The notes under the pieces are model-generated. The model saw only the letters and a list, made by a program, of their open reading frames with translations. It did not search any database and was not told the DNA's origin. The position numbers and the translations under genes were made by a program. A stretch of 64,000 nucleotides of DNA from Actinoplanes sp. L3-i22 (GTDB taxonomy: Bacteria > Actinomycetota > Actinomycetes > Mycobacteriales > Micromonosporaceae): assembly GCF_019704555.1 (NCBI RefSeq), contig NZ_AP024745.1, forward strand, positions 11,149,501 to 11,213,500. Direction: 5' to 3'. Shown here piece after piece: positions 8,104 to 17,734 of this stretch (positions within the stretch are counted from its first letter, which is position 1; every line of letters begins with the position of its first letter).

Positions 8104-8567
8104 CGCCGGACCACCCGGCGCGGCTTCATGGTCTTCGCCCGGGTGTACGCCTGGAGCGAGCGGGAGCGGTAGTCCTTGGCGAGCATCACCGCGATCCAGT
8201 AACCGACCAGGGTGCCGGCGATCGCGCAGCCGCTGTACAGCCAGATCTGCGCGAAGAAGTCGCCGCCCCCGTTCGCGAACGGCTCGCTGCCGCTCAGGAA
8301 CGGTCCGGCCAGGACGGTCACCAACATCCCGGCGAGCGCGCCGAAGCCCAGGTCGGGCAGCCAGTCGCTCGGTCGGCGGTGCTGGCACCAGACGAAGGCG
8401 ATCGCGCCCAGCACCAGCGCGACCAGCGCGAACATCACGATCGAGCCGCGGCTCTGGGCGGTGTCCGTCGCGTCGAATCCGAAGCGGACGACCAGTCTGG
8501 TCACCGCGTTGATCGCGAACAGCGCGACCGCCAGCACCGTGATCCGGAACCAGCGCTGCTGCCTCAT
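8100..8567 (-). CDS. Small four-helix membrane protein, unknown
   Basis: This is a 155-residue protein with about four hydrophobic segments: ITVLAVALFAINAVTRLVV, GSIVMFALVALVLGAIAFVW, FGALAGMLVTVLAGPFL and GCAIAGTLVGYWIAVML. A basic C-terminus follows. The ATG at 8567 is preceded by a GGGAGGA ribosome site. No family was recognised. The stop overlaps the end of the GNAT gene by 4 bp. Confidence 0.7.
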   Translation of the reverse strand: MRQQRWFRITVLAVALFAINAVTRLVVRFGFDATDTAQSRGSIVMFALVALVLGAIAFVWCQHRRPSDWLPDLGFGALAGMLVTVLAGPFLSGSEPFANGGGDFFAQIWLYSGCAIAGTLVGYWIAVMLAKDYRSRSLQAYTRAKTMKPRRVVRR

Positions 8568-8688
8568 CAGTCCTCCCGGGGAACGTTTCGTGGCCGGGAT
8601 CGTAGCGCCCGGGAAACCCGTGGTGCTCGATCTCCCGGCCATCTTCGCGGATGATGCGCGACAGTTCCTACCGGCGAGCTGTGAGTCC

Positions 8689-8703
8689 CCTGAAAAAATC
8701 AGG
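8689..8703 (-). terminator. Small hairpin at the end of 8699-9175
   Basis: CCTGA and TCAGG pair around a run of five A residues and include the stop codon of the leftward gene. The stem is only 5 bp, so this is a weak terminator candidate. Confidence 0.3.
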
Positions 8704-9175
8704 TCTTCTTCAGAGGCTTCATGATCATTTTGTACGCGTACACGGCGAACGCCAGGCTGCCCGCCAGGATCATCACCAGGGCCACCCAGTTGTCGGCGCC
8801 GAGCAGATAGTCCCCCTCGGTGGTCCGGGTGCCGGCCGCGCCGAGGATCAGCAGCGTCCACAGCGCCCAGGGGACACCGATCGCCCAGCCGCGCGCGATC
8901 GTGGTGGTGGCGAACCAGGCCAGCGCCAGGTTGGCCGCGACGGTCACCGGGATGGCCAGGCCGATCAGCTCGCCGGTGCCCTGCCAGGCGGCGAAGTCGC
9001 CGTGGAACAGCCCGGTGACGCCGCCGACCCGCAGGACGCTCAGCTCCAGCTCGATCAGCGTGATCACCAGGGTGGCGACCACGCTGACCAGCACACCGGC
9101 GACGCGGACCAGGACGTCGCTCCTCGGTGCGGACTGCTCCTCGACCTTTTCCGCGGGCGCTTCGGTCACCGTCAT
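8699..9175 (-). CDS. Membrane protein coupled to mshB, unknown
   Basis: This is a 158-residue protein. The ATG at 9175 is chosen because it overlaps the mshB stop (ATGA). An acidic N-terminus of about 20 residues precedes four hydrophobic segments ([85 protein letters not shown]). No family was recognised. Co-translation with mshB is conserved-looking, but a role in mycothiol metabolism would be guesswork. Confidence 0.7.
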   Translation of the reverse strand: MTVTEAPAEKVEEQSAPRSDVLVRVAGVLVSVVATLVITLIELELSVLRVGGVTGLFHGDFAAWQGTGELIGLAIPVTVAANLALAWFATTTIARGWAIGVPWALWTLLILGAAGTRTTEGDYLLGADNWVALVMILAGSLAFAVYAYKMIMKPLKKT

Positions 9176-10056
9176 CTGCCGTCCAGATCCAGGCCCGCGA
9201 ACAGGTCGGTCTCCCACTTGAGCGGGCCCTCGCCGGGGCCGCGCTCCCCCTTGGCCAGGGTGTAGTGCTCCATGCCCATGAACTCGCCGCCGAAGTCGCC
9301 GGCCATCCCGTACAGCCAGGAGTTGTCCGGGATCTGGGTGGCGTGGGCACGCATCGCGGCGATCTTGTTGGGGTAGAACTCGGTGCCGTCGATGCGGGCC
9401 GCGATCTCCTCGTCCGGCGTGCCGAACGGCAGGTCCTCGACGCTCGCCACGTCGGCGAACGGGTTGCTCTCCGACTCGCGGAACGCCTCCATGCCGTCGC
9501 GGAGCACGCTCAGCGGCTGGGCCGTCCAGTAGATCTTGGACGGGCCGTCCGGGCCGGCCAGCTCGGCGGCGCGCATCGCGACCCGGTGCGCCTGGATGTG
9601 GTCCGGGTGACCGTAGAAGCCGTTCTCATCGTAGGTGATCATGACCTGCGGGCGGATCTCCCGCATGATCTCGACCAGGTGCGCGGCGGCCTCGTCCAGA
9701 TCGGCGCCCCAGAACGCGCGGGGGTGCTTGTTCGTCTCCAGGCCCATCATGCCGGAGTCCCGGTAGCGGCCCGGGCCGCCGAGCATCCGGCGGTCGGCGA
9801 CGAGCAGCGCGTCACACGAGCGCTCCCACTCGACGAGACGCCACCCGCCGAGCTGGTCGGCCTGGCCGGCGGCGAGCTGCGACAACGCCGGGACGTGGAT
9901 CTCGCCCTCCTCGCCGAGGGTGCAGGTCACCAGCGTCACGTGGGCGCCGTCGGAGGCGTAGTGCGCCATCGTGGCGCCGGTCCCGATGACCTCGTCGTCG
10001 GGGTGCGCGTGCACCAGCAGCAGACGACGGGCGGGCAACGAATCAGGTGCGGTCAC
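9172..10056 (-). CDS. mshB: Mycothiol biosynthesis deacetylase MshB
   Basis: This 294-residue zinc deacetylase removes acetate from GlcNAc-inositol to give GlcN-Ins, the second step of mycothiol synthesis. Zinc ligands fit His18 and Asp21 in HAHPDDE and His153 in GHPDH. The long C-terminal part ([16 protein letters not shown]..., [18 protein letters not shown]) is MshB-like rather than Mca-like. The GTG at 10056 is preceded by TACAGT with a 7-nt gap and no Shine-Dalgarno sequence, so the message may be leaderless. It is divergent from the gene at 10130. Confidence 0.92.
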   Translation of the reverse strand: MTAPDSLPARRLLLVHAHPDDEVIGTGATMAHYASDGAHVTLVTCTLGEEGEIHVPALSQLAAGQADQLGGWRLVEWERSCDALLVADRRMLGGPGRYRDSGMMGLETNKHPRAFWGADLDEAAAHLVEIMREIRPQVMITYDENGFYGHPDHIQAHRVAMRAAELAGPDGPSKIYWTAQPLSVLRDGMEAFRESESNPFADVASVEDLPFGTPDEEIAARIDGTEFYPNKIAAMRAHATQIPDNSWLYGMAGDFGGEFMGMEHYTLAKGERGPGEGPLKWETDLFAGLDLDGR

Positions 10057-10063
10057 GGCCGAT

Positions 10064-10069
10064 ACTGTA
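10064..10069 (-). promoter_or_regulatory. Putative leaderless -10 (TACAGT) for mshB
   Basis: TACAGT ends 7 nt before the GTG of mshB, and no ribosome site is visible. Confidence 0.5.
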
Positions 10070-10129
10070 CGCGCGACCACCGACACGTTCGCCCGACGAG
10101 CCCGACGGTTTACCCGGCGGGAGCCCACC

Positions 10130-11962
10130 TTGATCAGCGATGCTGAGGGCGTGGACTACCCCGGACTCGCCGGGCGCACCGGCGACTTCAGCCACGGCGC
10201 CCCCCATGCCGTGACGGTCGGCGCCGACGGGGCGCGGGTCGTGTTCCTGCGTTCCACCGGCCCGTTCGAGGCGGCGGCCGGGCTCTGGGTGCTCGACCTG
10301 GAGACCCTCGCCGAGCACCTGGTCGCGCCGGGGCCGGTCGACTCGTACGCGGTGGACCGGGACGCCCGGGTGGCCGCCTTCGCCCGCGGCGGCCGGCTGT
10401 TCCGCGCCGACCTGGTGGCCGGCGCGGTCACCGCGATCCCGACCGGCGAGCCGGTGCACGATCCCCGGCCGGACCCGCAGGGCCTGCGGATCGGCTACGT
10501 CACCGACCCGGGCGGCTCGGCGTCGCTGCGGCACACCGGGCCGGACGGGGACCGGCTGCTCGCCGGGGAGCAGGGCAGCGCCTGGCGGGAGCACACCGGC
10601 AACATCGCCTGGGGGGTGGCCGGGACCGGCGCCGCCGAGTTCGGCCGGACCCGCGGCTGGTGGTGGTCGCCGGACGGGCGCCAGGTGCTGGCCGTGCGCA
10701 CCGCCGGGTCGATCAGCCTGCACCTGCTCGACCTGGACGACGGCTGGGTGGACGTGCACTGGGACCGGGAGACGTACCCGCACCTGGCCCAGGTGCGCTG
10801 GTCCGGCGGCGGTCCGCTGATCACCGTGCTGCGCCGGATGCAGCAGCACGGGCTGGTGCTCTCGGTCGACCCGCGGACCGGCGAGACCCAGGTGCACGCG
10901 GAGCTGGCCGACGCCCGCTGGGTCGAGCCGATCCCGGGCACGCCGCGCCACCTGCCGGACGGCCGGGTGCTGGTCGGCGGGGAACTGGCGCACGACGGGT
11001 TCGACGCGCGCTGCCTGTTCGCCGACGGCAGCCTGCTCACCCCGCCCGGCCTCTACGTGCGGCGGGTGGCCGGCACGCTGCCCCGCCCGGACGGGCCGGC
11101 CGGCGCGCCGGACCTGATCGTCGAGGGGAGCCTGGGCGATCCCGCGGTGCGCGAGATCTTCCGGGTCCGCACGTCGCTGGGCGGCGGCGGGCCCGAGGTG
11201 ACCCGGCTGACCACGGCCGCGGCGGAGCTCGCCACCGGCGGGGACGTGCTGGTCGCGGGCGACCGGGTGTGGCGGGGGGACCGGCCGGTGGGGACGCTGC
11301 GGTCGCTGGCGGCGGCGCTGCCGTACCACCCGGAGCCGGTTCTCTCCCGGGTCACCGATCGTCGTCTGCCGGCCGCCGTGCTCTATCCCACCGGGTTCGT
11401 CGGGGGCGGCCTTCCGGTTCTGGTCACCCTGGGCGACGGTCCGGGAATTCAGGGGGTACGGGCGGAGCCGCCCGCCTGGCAGGAACGCCAGTGGTGGGCG
11501 GACGCCGGCTTCGCCGTCGTCAGTGTCGACTCCCGCGGTACGCCCGGGATCGCGCCCAGCTTCGAGAAAGCCGTCCACCGGCGGCTCGCCGACCTGGTCC
11601 TGACCGACCTGGTGGACGCGCTGCGGGCGCTCACCGGCAAGCACCCCGACCTGGACCTGACCCGGGTCGCGGTGCGCGGCCGCGGGCTGGGCGGCTGGCT
11701 CGCCGCGCTGGCCGTGCTGCGCCGCCCGGAGGTGTTCCGCTGCGCGGTGGCCCGGGACCCGGTGCTGGACTGGTCCCGGCTGCCGCGGCCGGTGGCCGAG
11801 CGCTACCTGGGCGACCCGGCCGACTCGGCGCACGTCTACCGCAACCACGATCTGACCGCTGAGCTGGCCGAGGCCGGCTCGGACGGGCCGGTGCGGCTGG
11901 CCGGCGCGGAGACCGGACTGGCCGAGGAGCTGGCCTGGATACAGCAACTGTTGGCCACCTAG
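10130..11962 (+). CDS. S9 (DPP-IV-like) peptidase homologue lacking the catalytic Ser
   Basis: This is a protein of about 610 residues; the TTG at 10130 follows a GGCGGGAG site, and a GTG at 10151 is the alternative. The N-terminal 400 residues look like the DPP-IV beta-propeller ([52 protein letters not shown]). The C-terminal part is an alpha/beta-hydrolase-like domain. The nucleophile elbow, normally GxSxGG, reads GRGLGG here, with Gly519 where Ser is expected. The usual HGxxDxxV segment with Asp and His is also missing. It is therefore probably not a peptidase but a structural or binding homologue. tldD follows 36 bp downstream. Confidence 0.8.
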   Translation: MISDAEGVDYPGLAGRTGDFSHGAPHAVTVGADGARVVFLRSTGPFEAAAGLWVLDLETLAEHLVAPGPVDSYAVDRDARVAAFARGGRLFRADLVAGAVTAIPTGEPVHDPRPDPQGLRIGYVTDPGGSASLRHTGPDGDRLLAGEQGSAWREHTGNIAWGVAGTGAAEFGRTRGWWWSPDGRQVLAVRTAGSISLHLLDLDDGWVDVHWDRETYPHLAQVRWSGGGPLITVLRRMQQHGLVLSVDPRTGETQVHAELADARWVEPIPGTPRHLPDGRVLVGGELAHDGFDARCLFADGSLLTPPGLYVRRVAGTLPRPDGPAGAPDLIVEGSLGDPAVREIFRVRTSLGGGGPEVTRLTTAAAELATGGDVLVAGDRVWRGDRPVGTLRSLAAALPYHPEPVLSRVTDRRLPAAVLYPTGFVGGGLPVLVTLGDGPGIQGVRAEPPAWQERQWWADAGFAVVSVDSRGTPGIAPSFEKAVHRRLADLVLTDLVDALRALTGKHPDLDLTRVAVRGRGLGGWLAALAVLRRPEVFRCAVARDPVLDWSRLPRPVAERYLGDPADSAHVYRNHDLTAELAEAGSDGPVRLAGAETGLAEELAWIQQLLAT

Positions 11963-11985
11963 TCGGTTTTGTCGTACGCGGCACC

Positions 11986-11991
11986 TAGGGT
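11986..11991 (+). promoter_or_regulatory. Putative leaderless -10 (TAGGGT) for tldD
   Basis: TAGGGT ends 7 nt before the ATG at 11999. The same CCTAGGGT block precedes the starts at 18753 and 56744. Confidence 0.55.
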
Positions 11992-11998
11992 CGAGGGC

Positions 11999-13426
11999 AT
12001 GAGCCACTTCGATGAGGCGGGTGCTGCCGTCCAGGCCGCACTCGACGCCGGCGCCCGTTATGCGGACGCCCGTGTCATGGTCTGCCGCACCGAGTCGATG
12101 ACGGCCCGCAACGGGGCCGTCGAGGATCTGGGCTCCGACGAGAGCGCCGGCCTGGGCGTGCGCGCCCTGGTCGGCTCGAGTTGGGGCTTCTACGCCGTTC
12201 CGGACCTGTCCGAGCCGGCGGCCCGGGCCGCCGGGCGCCGCGCCGCGGAGATCGCCGCGGCCAGCGCCCAGGTGGCCGGCCCGCCCGCCGAGCTGACCAC
12301 GTCCACGCCGGTGACCGCGAGCTGGGCCAGCGACTGCAAGGTCGACCCGCTCACCGTGCCGCTGGCCGACAAGGGCGACCTGCTGGTCCGGGCCACCGCC
12401 GCGGCCAAGGCGGCGGGCGCCGACCAGGCCGAGGCGAGCTACGCGATCTGGGACACCCACAAGTGGTTCGTCTCCAGCGAGGGCCACCGCGTCGACCAGC
12501 ACATCCGGGAGTGCGGCGGCGGGGTGAGCGCCATCGCCATCGGGGACGGCGAGGTCCAGCGCCGCTCCCTGCCCGGGCAGTACGGGACCCGCGGCTGGGA
12601 GCTGATCGACGAGCTCGACCTGGTCGGCAACGCGCCGCGCCTCGCCGAGGAGGCCCGCGAGCTGCTCACCGCGCCGCTCTGCCCGGCCGGCGAGACCACG
12701 CTGATCCTCGGCGGCTCGCAGCTCGCGCTGCAGATCCACGAGTCGGTCGGGCACGCCATCGAGCTGGACCGGATCCTCGGCTGGGAGGCCGCGTTCGCCG
12801 GCACCAGCTGGCTGGACCTGACCCGGCTGGGCTCGCTGCGGTACGGGTCGGACCTGATGAACATCACCATCGACCCGACGTTCCCGGGCGCGCTGGGCAG
12901 CTTCGGCTTCGACGACGAGGGCACCCCCGCGGTGAAACGGCACGCGGTCCGCGACGGCATCTGGGTCGGCGTGCTGGCCGGGCGGGACTCGGCCGCGGTC
13001 GCCGGGCTGGACTACGCCGGCAGCGTGCGCTCCGACGGCTGGTCCCGGCTGCCGATGGTGCGGATGACCAACGTCGGCCTGGAGCCCGGGCCGCACACCC
13101 TCGACGAGATCATCGCGGCCACCGACGACGGCGTGTTCATGGACGTCAACCGGTCCTGGTCGATCGACGACCGGCGGCTGAACTTCCAGTTCGGCTGCGA
13201 GATCGGCTACGAGATCAAGAACGGGAGACGGGGCCGGATGCTGCGCAACCCGACCTACACCGGGATCGGCCCGAAGTTCTGGCAGTCGATGGACATGCTG
13301 TCCGCCGAGACCGTCGCCTGGGGCACGCCGAACTGCGGTAAGGGCCAGCCCGGCCAGATCGGGCACACCGGACACCCGGCGGCGCCGGCCCGGTTCACCG
13401 GCGTCCGGGTGGGGGTTCGAGGATGA
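11999..13426 (+). CDS. tldD: Metalloprotease subunit TldD
   Basis: This is a 475-residue TldD. The active-site motif HESVGH (His247, Glu248, His252) binds zinc in the TldD/TldE heterodimer, which degrades unfolded peptides and matures some RiPPs such as microcin B17. Other family features are the DEG.. block (FDDEGTPAVKRHAVRDG) and the C-terminal NCGKGQPGQ. The ATG at 11999 carries the promoter-like hexamer just upstream. tldE overlaps by ATGA. No RiPP precursor is obvious nearby, so a general proteolytic role is the default reading. Confidence 0.92.
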   Translation: MSHFDEAGAAVQAALDAGARYADARVMVCRTESMTARNGAVEDLGSDESAGLGVRALVGSSWGFYAVPDLSEPAARAAGRRAAEIAAASAQVAGPPAELTTSTPVTASWASDCKVDPLTVPLADKGDLLVRATAAAKAAGADQAEASYAIWDTHKWFVSSEGHRVDQHIRECGGGVSAIAIGDGEVQRRSLPGQYGTRGWELIDELDLVGNAPRLAEEARELLTAPLCPAGETTLILGGSQLALQIHESVGHAIELDRILGWEAAFAGTSWLDLTRLGSLRYGSDLMNITIDPTFPGALGSFGFDDEGTPAVKRHAVRDGIWVGVLAGRDSAAVAGLDYAGSVRSDGWSRLPMVRMTNVGLEPGPHTLDEIIAATDDGVFMDVNRSWSIDDRRLNFQFGCEIGYEIKNGRRGRMLRNPTYTGIGPKFWQSMDMLSAETVAWGTPNCGKGQPGQIGHTGHPAAPARFTGVRVGVRG

Positions 13427-14853
13427 GCACCGAGATCGAGCTGGCGGCGAAGGTGGTGGAGCTGGTCCGGGAGTTGGCCGGGCGGTCCGCCGAGGCCGAG
13501 GTCAACGTGCGGCACCAGGCGCTCGCGCTGACCCGGTTCGCCAACTCCGCGATCCATCAGAACGTGGCCGAGGCGACCACCGGCGTGCGGCTGCGGCTGC
13601 ACCTGGACGGCCGGACGGCGACCGGCTCCACCACGCTGACCGGCGTGGACGGCCTGCGCTCGCTGGTCGAGCGGACCGTCGCCGCGGCCCGGGTGACCCC
13701 GCCCGACCCGGGCTGGGCCGGCCTCACCCGGCCCGCCGCGCTGCACATCTCGGCCGCGCACCCGGGCTCCGGCGAGCACTCCGGACTGGCCTTCGGCTTC
13801 GACGAGGCGACCGCCCGGGCCACCCCGGGAGAACGGGCCGAGCGGGTCCGCGCGTTCGTCGACGCGGCCGGCGGCCTGGAGACGGCCGGTTACTGCAAGA
13901 CCGAGTACCTCTCCGCCGCCTTCGCGAACACCGCCGGCCAGGCCGTCGAGGGCCGCACCGCGGAGGCCGCGATGGACGGCATCGCCCGCAACAACGGCGC
14001 CGACGGCGTGGCCCGCCTGCTCGCGTCCCGGCTGAGTGACCTGGACGGGGCCGCGCTGGGCGCCCGGGCCGCGGCCAAGGCCCGCGCCGCGGCCGACCCG
14101 ATCGAGCTCCCGCCGGGGCACTACGAGGTGGTCCTCGAACCGACCGCGGTCGCCGACCTGCTGCAGAACTTCTCGATCTTCGGCTTCAACGGCAAGTCCT
14201 GGACCCAGAAGCAGTCCTTCGCCGAGCTGGGCAAGGAGCAGTTCGACCCGTCGGTGACCATCGTGGACGACCCGCTGGGCAGTCGCGGGGAGCCGGCGCC
14301 CGGCCTGCCCTTCGACGACGAGGGCACCCCGGCGCGGTCGCTGGTGCTGGTCCGGGAGGGGATCACCCGGGCGGTGACCCACGACCGGACGTCCGCGGCC
14401 GAGGCCGGCGCCACCGAGTCGACCGGGCACGCCTCCCCGGCCTCCCGATCCTGGGGGCCGTTCCCCGGGCACCTGCGCCTGGAGGCGGGCCCGGCCGGCG
14501 GCACCGCGGACGGCCCGGCGGCGGTGGCCGGGTCGGCCCGGCCGTTCGTCGCCCGGATGCGCCGCGGCCTGCTGGTCACCGACCTCTGGTACACCCGGGT
14601 GCTGGACCCGAAGACGCTGGTGGTGACCGGACTGACCCGCAACGGCGTGTGGCTGGTGGAGGACGGGGAGATCACCCGCCCGGTGGGCAACCTGCGCTTC
14701 ACCCAGTCCTACCCGCAGGCGCTGGGCCCGGGCCAGGTGCTCGGGATCGGCGCCGAGTCGGTGCTGCTGCCGGATTCCTGGGGCGGCGCGCGGTACGCGG
14801 CACCGGCCCTGCACCTGGCGTCGTGGAACATCACCGGCAACGCCTCGGGCTAG
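13423..14853 (+). CDS. tldE: TldE/PmbA partner subunit
   Basis: This is a 476-residue TldD/PmbA family protein without the HExxxH motif, hence the TldE-type subunit of the heterodimer. It shares the FDDEGTPARSLVLVREG block and the C-terminal GGARYAAPALHL region. The start overlaps the tldD stop (ATGA). A stable hairpin follows at 14879-14919 before the sdh operon. Confidence 0.9.
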   Translation: MSTEIELAAKVVELVRELAGRSAEAEVNVRHQALALTRFANSAIHQNVAEATTGVRLRLHLDGRTATGSTTLTGVDGLRSLVERTVAAARVTPPDPGWAGLTRPAALHISAAHPGSGEHSGLAFGFDEATARATPGERAERVRAFVDAAGGLETAGYCKTEYLSAAFANTAGQAVEGRTAEAAMDGIARNNGADGVARLLASRLSDLDGAALGARAAAKARAAADPIELPPGHYEVVLEPTAVADLLQNFSIFGFNGKSWTQKQSFAELGKEQFDPSVTIVDDPLGSRGEPAPGLPFDDEGTPARSLVLVREGITRAVTHDRTSAAEAGATESTGHASPASRSWGPFPGHLRLEAGPAGGTADGPAAVAGSARPFVARMRRGLLVTDLWYTRVLDPKTLVVTGLTRNGVWLVEDGEITRPVGNLRFTQSYPQALGPGQVLGIGAESVLLPDSWGGARYAAPALHLASWNITGNASG

Positions 14854-14878
14854 ATCCAATAACGCATAGGTGATCGTC

Positions 14879-14919
14879 TTTGCGGGCCGGGATGATGTTT
14901 TTGTGACCCGGCCCGCAAA
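14879..14919 (+). terminator. Strong hairpin terminator after tldE
   Basis: TTTGCGGGCCGGG (14879-14891) pairs perfectly with CCCGGCCCGCAAA (14907-14919) around a 15-nt loop, and an AAAA run follows. It separates tldE from sdhC and is the clearest terminator in this part of the window. Confidence 0.8.
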
Positions 14920-14992
14920 ACCGTCAGACCTTCGGCGTAACGTGTGCCACACATCACCGTCGCACGAGGACGGCTGAGGAGCAGGCACCACT

Positions 14993-15838
14993 GTGTCCGC
15001 TTCCGGTCGGCCCGTGCACCTGGCGCGGCACCGGCAGGGGTATGACATGACGACGACGGCAACGTGGCCGGGTGGGCGACGCCTGCGCGCCGCGATCTCG
15101 GCGCGAACACTTCGGACCGATCGGTGGTGGCTGGCGCCGCTGATCACGTTCCTCGGGCTGACCGCCTGGGTGGCGTACGCGACGGTCCGGGTCTTCATGC
15201 ACAAGTGGTTCTACGTCGAGGAGTATCACTACCTCACGCCGTTCTACTCACCGTGCATCACCGACCGCTGCGGTGAGGCGGCCGAGTTCGGCACTCCCCT
15301 GCCGAGCTTCTGGCTGATCCCGGAGGCGTCGTTCACCCTGCCGTTCCTGCTGCTCTTCCGGCTGACCTGCTATTACTACCGGAAGGCGTACTACCGGGCG
15401 TTCTGGTTGTCCCCGCCGGCCTGCGCGGTGCCCGACGGTCATCAGACGTATTCCGGCGAGACCCGCTTCCCGCTGGTCTTCCAGAACGCCCATCGGTACG
15501 CGTTCTACGCCGCCGGGATCATCTCGCTGATCAACACCTGGGACGCGATCCGTGCCCAGGCGACCGGGATCGGCCTGGGCAACGTGATCCTCTGGGTCAA
15601 CGTGATCATGCTCTGGGCGTACACGCTGTCCTGCCACTCCTGCCGGCACATCGCCGGCGGCCGGCTCAAGCACTTCTCCAAGCACCCGGTGCGGTACCGC
15701 TTCTGGACCTTCGTGTCCAAGCTGAACACCCGGCACATGCAGCTGGCCTGGATCACCCTCGGGACGCTCGCGCTGACCGATTTCTACATCATGGCGGTCT
15801 CCGCCCACTGGTTCTCCGACCTTCGGCTCATCGGTTAG
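14993..15838 (+). CDS. sdhC: Succinate dehydrogenase membrane subunit (Sdh1 type)
   Basis: This is a 281-residue membrane protein starting with GTG after a GAGGAGC site; an ATG at 15047 is the alternative start. It has about five hydrophobic segments (LAPLITFLGLTAWVAYATV, SFTLPFLLLFRLTCYYY, YAFYAAGIISLINTWDA, GNVILWVNVIMLWAYTLSC, LAWITLGTLALTDFYIM) and several candidate haem-ligand His residues. It resembles the single large membrane subunit of mycobacterial Sdh1 (Rv0249c). It anchors SdhAB and passes electrons to quinone. sdhA begins 12 bp downstream. Confidence 0.85.
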   Translation: MSASGRPVHLARHRQGYDMTTTATWPGGRRLRAAISARTLRTDRWWLAPLITFLGLTAWVAYATVRVFMHKWFYVEEYHYLTPFYSPCITDRCGEAAEFGTPLPSFWLIPEASFTLPFLLLFRLTCYYYRKAYYRAFWLSPPACAVPDGHQTYSGETRFPLVFQNAHRYAFYAAGIISLINTWDAIRAQATGIGLGNVILWVNVIMLWAYTLSCHSCRHIAGGRLKHFSKHPVRYRFWTFVSKLNTRHMQLAWITLGTLALTDFYIMAVSAHWFSDLRLIG

Positions 15839-15850
15839 GCGGCACGGACG

Positions 15851-17734
15851 ATGACCACCCTGGAACGCCATCTGTACGACGTCGTGGTGATCGGTGCCGG
15901 TGGCGCCGGGCTGCGCGCGGCGATCGAGGCACGACTGGCCGGCAAGAAGACCGCGATCATCTCCAAGTCGCTGTTCGGCAAGGCGCACACGGTGATGGCC
16001 GAGGGCGGCGCGGCGGCCGCGATGGGGAACGCGAACTCCCGGGACAACTGGATGGTCCACTTCCGGGACACCATGCGCGGCGGCAAGTTCCTGAACAACT
16101 TCCGGATGGCCGAGCTGCACGCCAAGGAGGCCCCGGAGCGGATCTGGGAGCTGGAGACGTACGGGGCGTTGTTCGACCGTACGAAGGACGGAAAGATCTC
16201 CCAGCGGAACTTCGGCGGCCACGAGTACCCGCGGCTGGCCCACGTCGGCGACCGCACCGGCCTGGAGCTGATCCGCACCCTGCAGCAGAAGATCGTCTCC
16301 CTGCAGCAGGAGGACTTCGCCGAGACCGGCAGCTACGACTCGCGGATCCGGGTCTTCCAGGAGACCACGATCACCGAGCTGATGCTCGACGGCGACCGGG
16401 TGGCCGGCGCGTTCGGCTACTACCGCGACTCCGGCGACTTCCTGCTCTTCGAGGCGCCCGCGGTGGTGCTCGCCACCGGCGGCGTCGGCCGCAGCTACAA
16501 GGTCACCTCGAACTCCTGGGAGTACACCGGCGACGGCCACGCGCTGGCCCTGCGCGCCGGCGCGACCCTGATCAACATGGAGTTCCTGCAGTTCCACCCG
16601 ACCGGCATGGTCTGGCCGCCGAGCGTCAAGGGCATCCTGGTCACCGAGTCGGTCCGGGGCGACGGCGGCGTGCTGCGCAACTCCGAGAACAAGCGGTTCA
16701 TGTTCGACTACGTCCCTGACGTCTTCCGCAAGCAGTACGCGGAGACCGAGGAGGAGGCGGACCGCTGGTACGAGGATCCGGACAACAACCGGCGACCGCC
16801 CGAACTGCTGCCCCGCGACGAGGTGGCCCGGGCGATCAACAACGAGGTCAAGTCCGGACGGGGCAGCCCGGCCGGGGGCGTCTTCCTGGACATCGCGAGC
16901 CGGCTGCCGGCCGAGCAGATCGTCCGGCGGCTCCCGTCGATGCACCACCAGTTCAAGGAGCTGGCCGACGTCGACATCACCAAGGAGCCGATGGAGGTCG
17001 GCCCGACCTGCCACTACGTGATGGGCGGGGTCGAGGTCGACCCGGACTCCGGCGCCGCGTTCGGCTCGGTGCAGGGCCTGTTCGCGGCGGGTGAGGTGTC
17101 CGGCGGCATGCACGGCTCCAACCGGCTCGGCGGCAACTCCCTCTCCGACCTGCTGGTCTTCGGCAAACGGGCCGGTGAGCACGCCGCGGCGTACGTGGAC
17201 GCGCTCGCCAAGCGCCCCAAGCCGGACCGGGTGGACGTGGCCGCCGCGACCGAGGTCGCGCTCGCGCCGCTGGCCCGGACCGAGGGCGAGAATCCGTACA
17301 CCCTGCAGCAGGACCTGCAGGCGGTGATGGGCGACCTGGTCGGCATCATCCGCCGGGAGGGCGAGCTGAGCGACGCGCTCAAGCGGCTGCACGAGCTGCG
17401 CGTGCGGGTGGCGAACGTCGCGGTCGGCGGCGGCCGGCTCTACAACCCCGGCTGGCACCTCGCCCTCGACCTGCGCAACATGCTGGTCGTCTCGGAGTGC
17501 ACGGCGAAGGCGGCGCTGGAACGCGAGGAGTCGCGCGGCGGCCACACCCGGGAGGACTTCCCGAAGATGAGCCCCGAGTGGCGGCGGCTCAACCTGGTCT
17601 GCTCGCTCGACGAGGCCGGTGAGGTGCACCTGGAACGCAAGCCGGTGCCGGCCATGCGCCCCGAGCTGATCGACCTCTTCGACCGCAGCGAACTGACCAA
17701 GTACATGACCGACGAGGAGCTGGGGGCAGAGTGA
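15851..17734 (+). CDS. sdhA: Succinate dehydrogenase flavoprotein SdhA
   Basis: This 627-residue flavoprotein oxidises succinate to fumarate. The FAD-binding GAGGAGLRAAIEA is near residue 16, the His for covalent flavin is in GKAHTVMAEGG, and active-site motifs are QFHPTG, ESVRGDGG and HGSNRLGGNSLSD. The C-terminal capping region is complete. The gene sits between sdhC and sdhB, and its stop overlaps the sdhB start (GTGA). The arrangement C-A-B is the Sdh1 order. Confidence 0.97.
   Translation: MTTLERHLYDVVVIGAGGAGLRAAIEARLAGKKTAIISKSLFGKAHTVMAEGGAAAAMGNANSRDNWMVHFRDTMRGGKFLNNFRMAELHAKEAPERIWELETYGALFDRTKDGKISQRNFGGHEYPRLAHVGDRTGLELIRTLQQKIVSLQQEDFAETGSYDSRIRVFQETTITELMLDGDRVAGAFGYYRDSGDFLLFEAPAVVLATGGVGRSYKVTSNSWEYTGDGHALALRAGATLINMEFLQFHPTGMVWPPSVKGILVTESVRGDGGVLRNSENKRFMFDYVPDVFRKQYAETEEEADRWYEDPDNNRRPPELLPRDEVARAINNEVKSGRGSPAGGVFLDIASRLPAEQIVRRLPSMHHQFKELADVDITKEPMEVGPTCHYVMGGVEVDPDSGAAFGSVQGLFAAGEVSGGMHGSNRLGGNSLSDLLVFGKRAGEHAAAYVDALAKRPKPDRVDVAAATEVALAPLARTEGENPYTLQQDLQAVMGDLVGIIRREGELSDALKRLHELRVRVANVAVGGGRLYNPGWHLALDLRNMLVVSECTAKAALEREESRGGHTREDFPKMSPEWRRLNLVCSLDEAGEVHLERKPVPAMRPELIDLFDRSELTKYMTDEELGAE

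Noticed and set aside
10043..13375. Very long leftward open frame (over 1100 codons) opposite the S9 homologue and tldD
   Set aside because: It runs antisense to two clear genes, is Arg/Gly/Pro/Val-biased with no domain or start signal, and is open only because G+C-rich codons avoid stops on the other strand.
11999..14853. RiPP biosynthetic cluster built on tldD/tldE
   Set aside because: No short precursor, cyclodehydratase or dedicated exporter lies nearby; the pair is common as housekeeping proteolysis.
15248..17629. Leftward frame of about 790 codons opposite sdhC and sdhA
   Set aside because: Antisense to strongly conserved genes; no motif or ribosome site.
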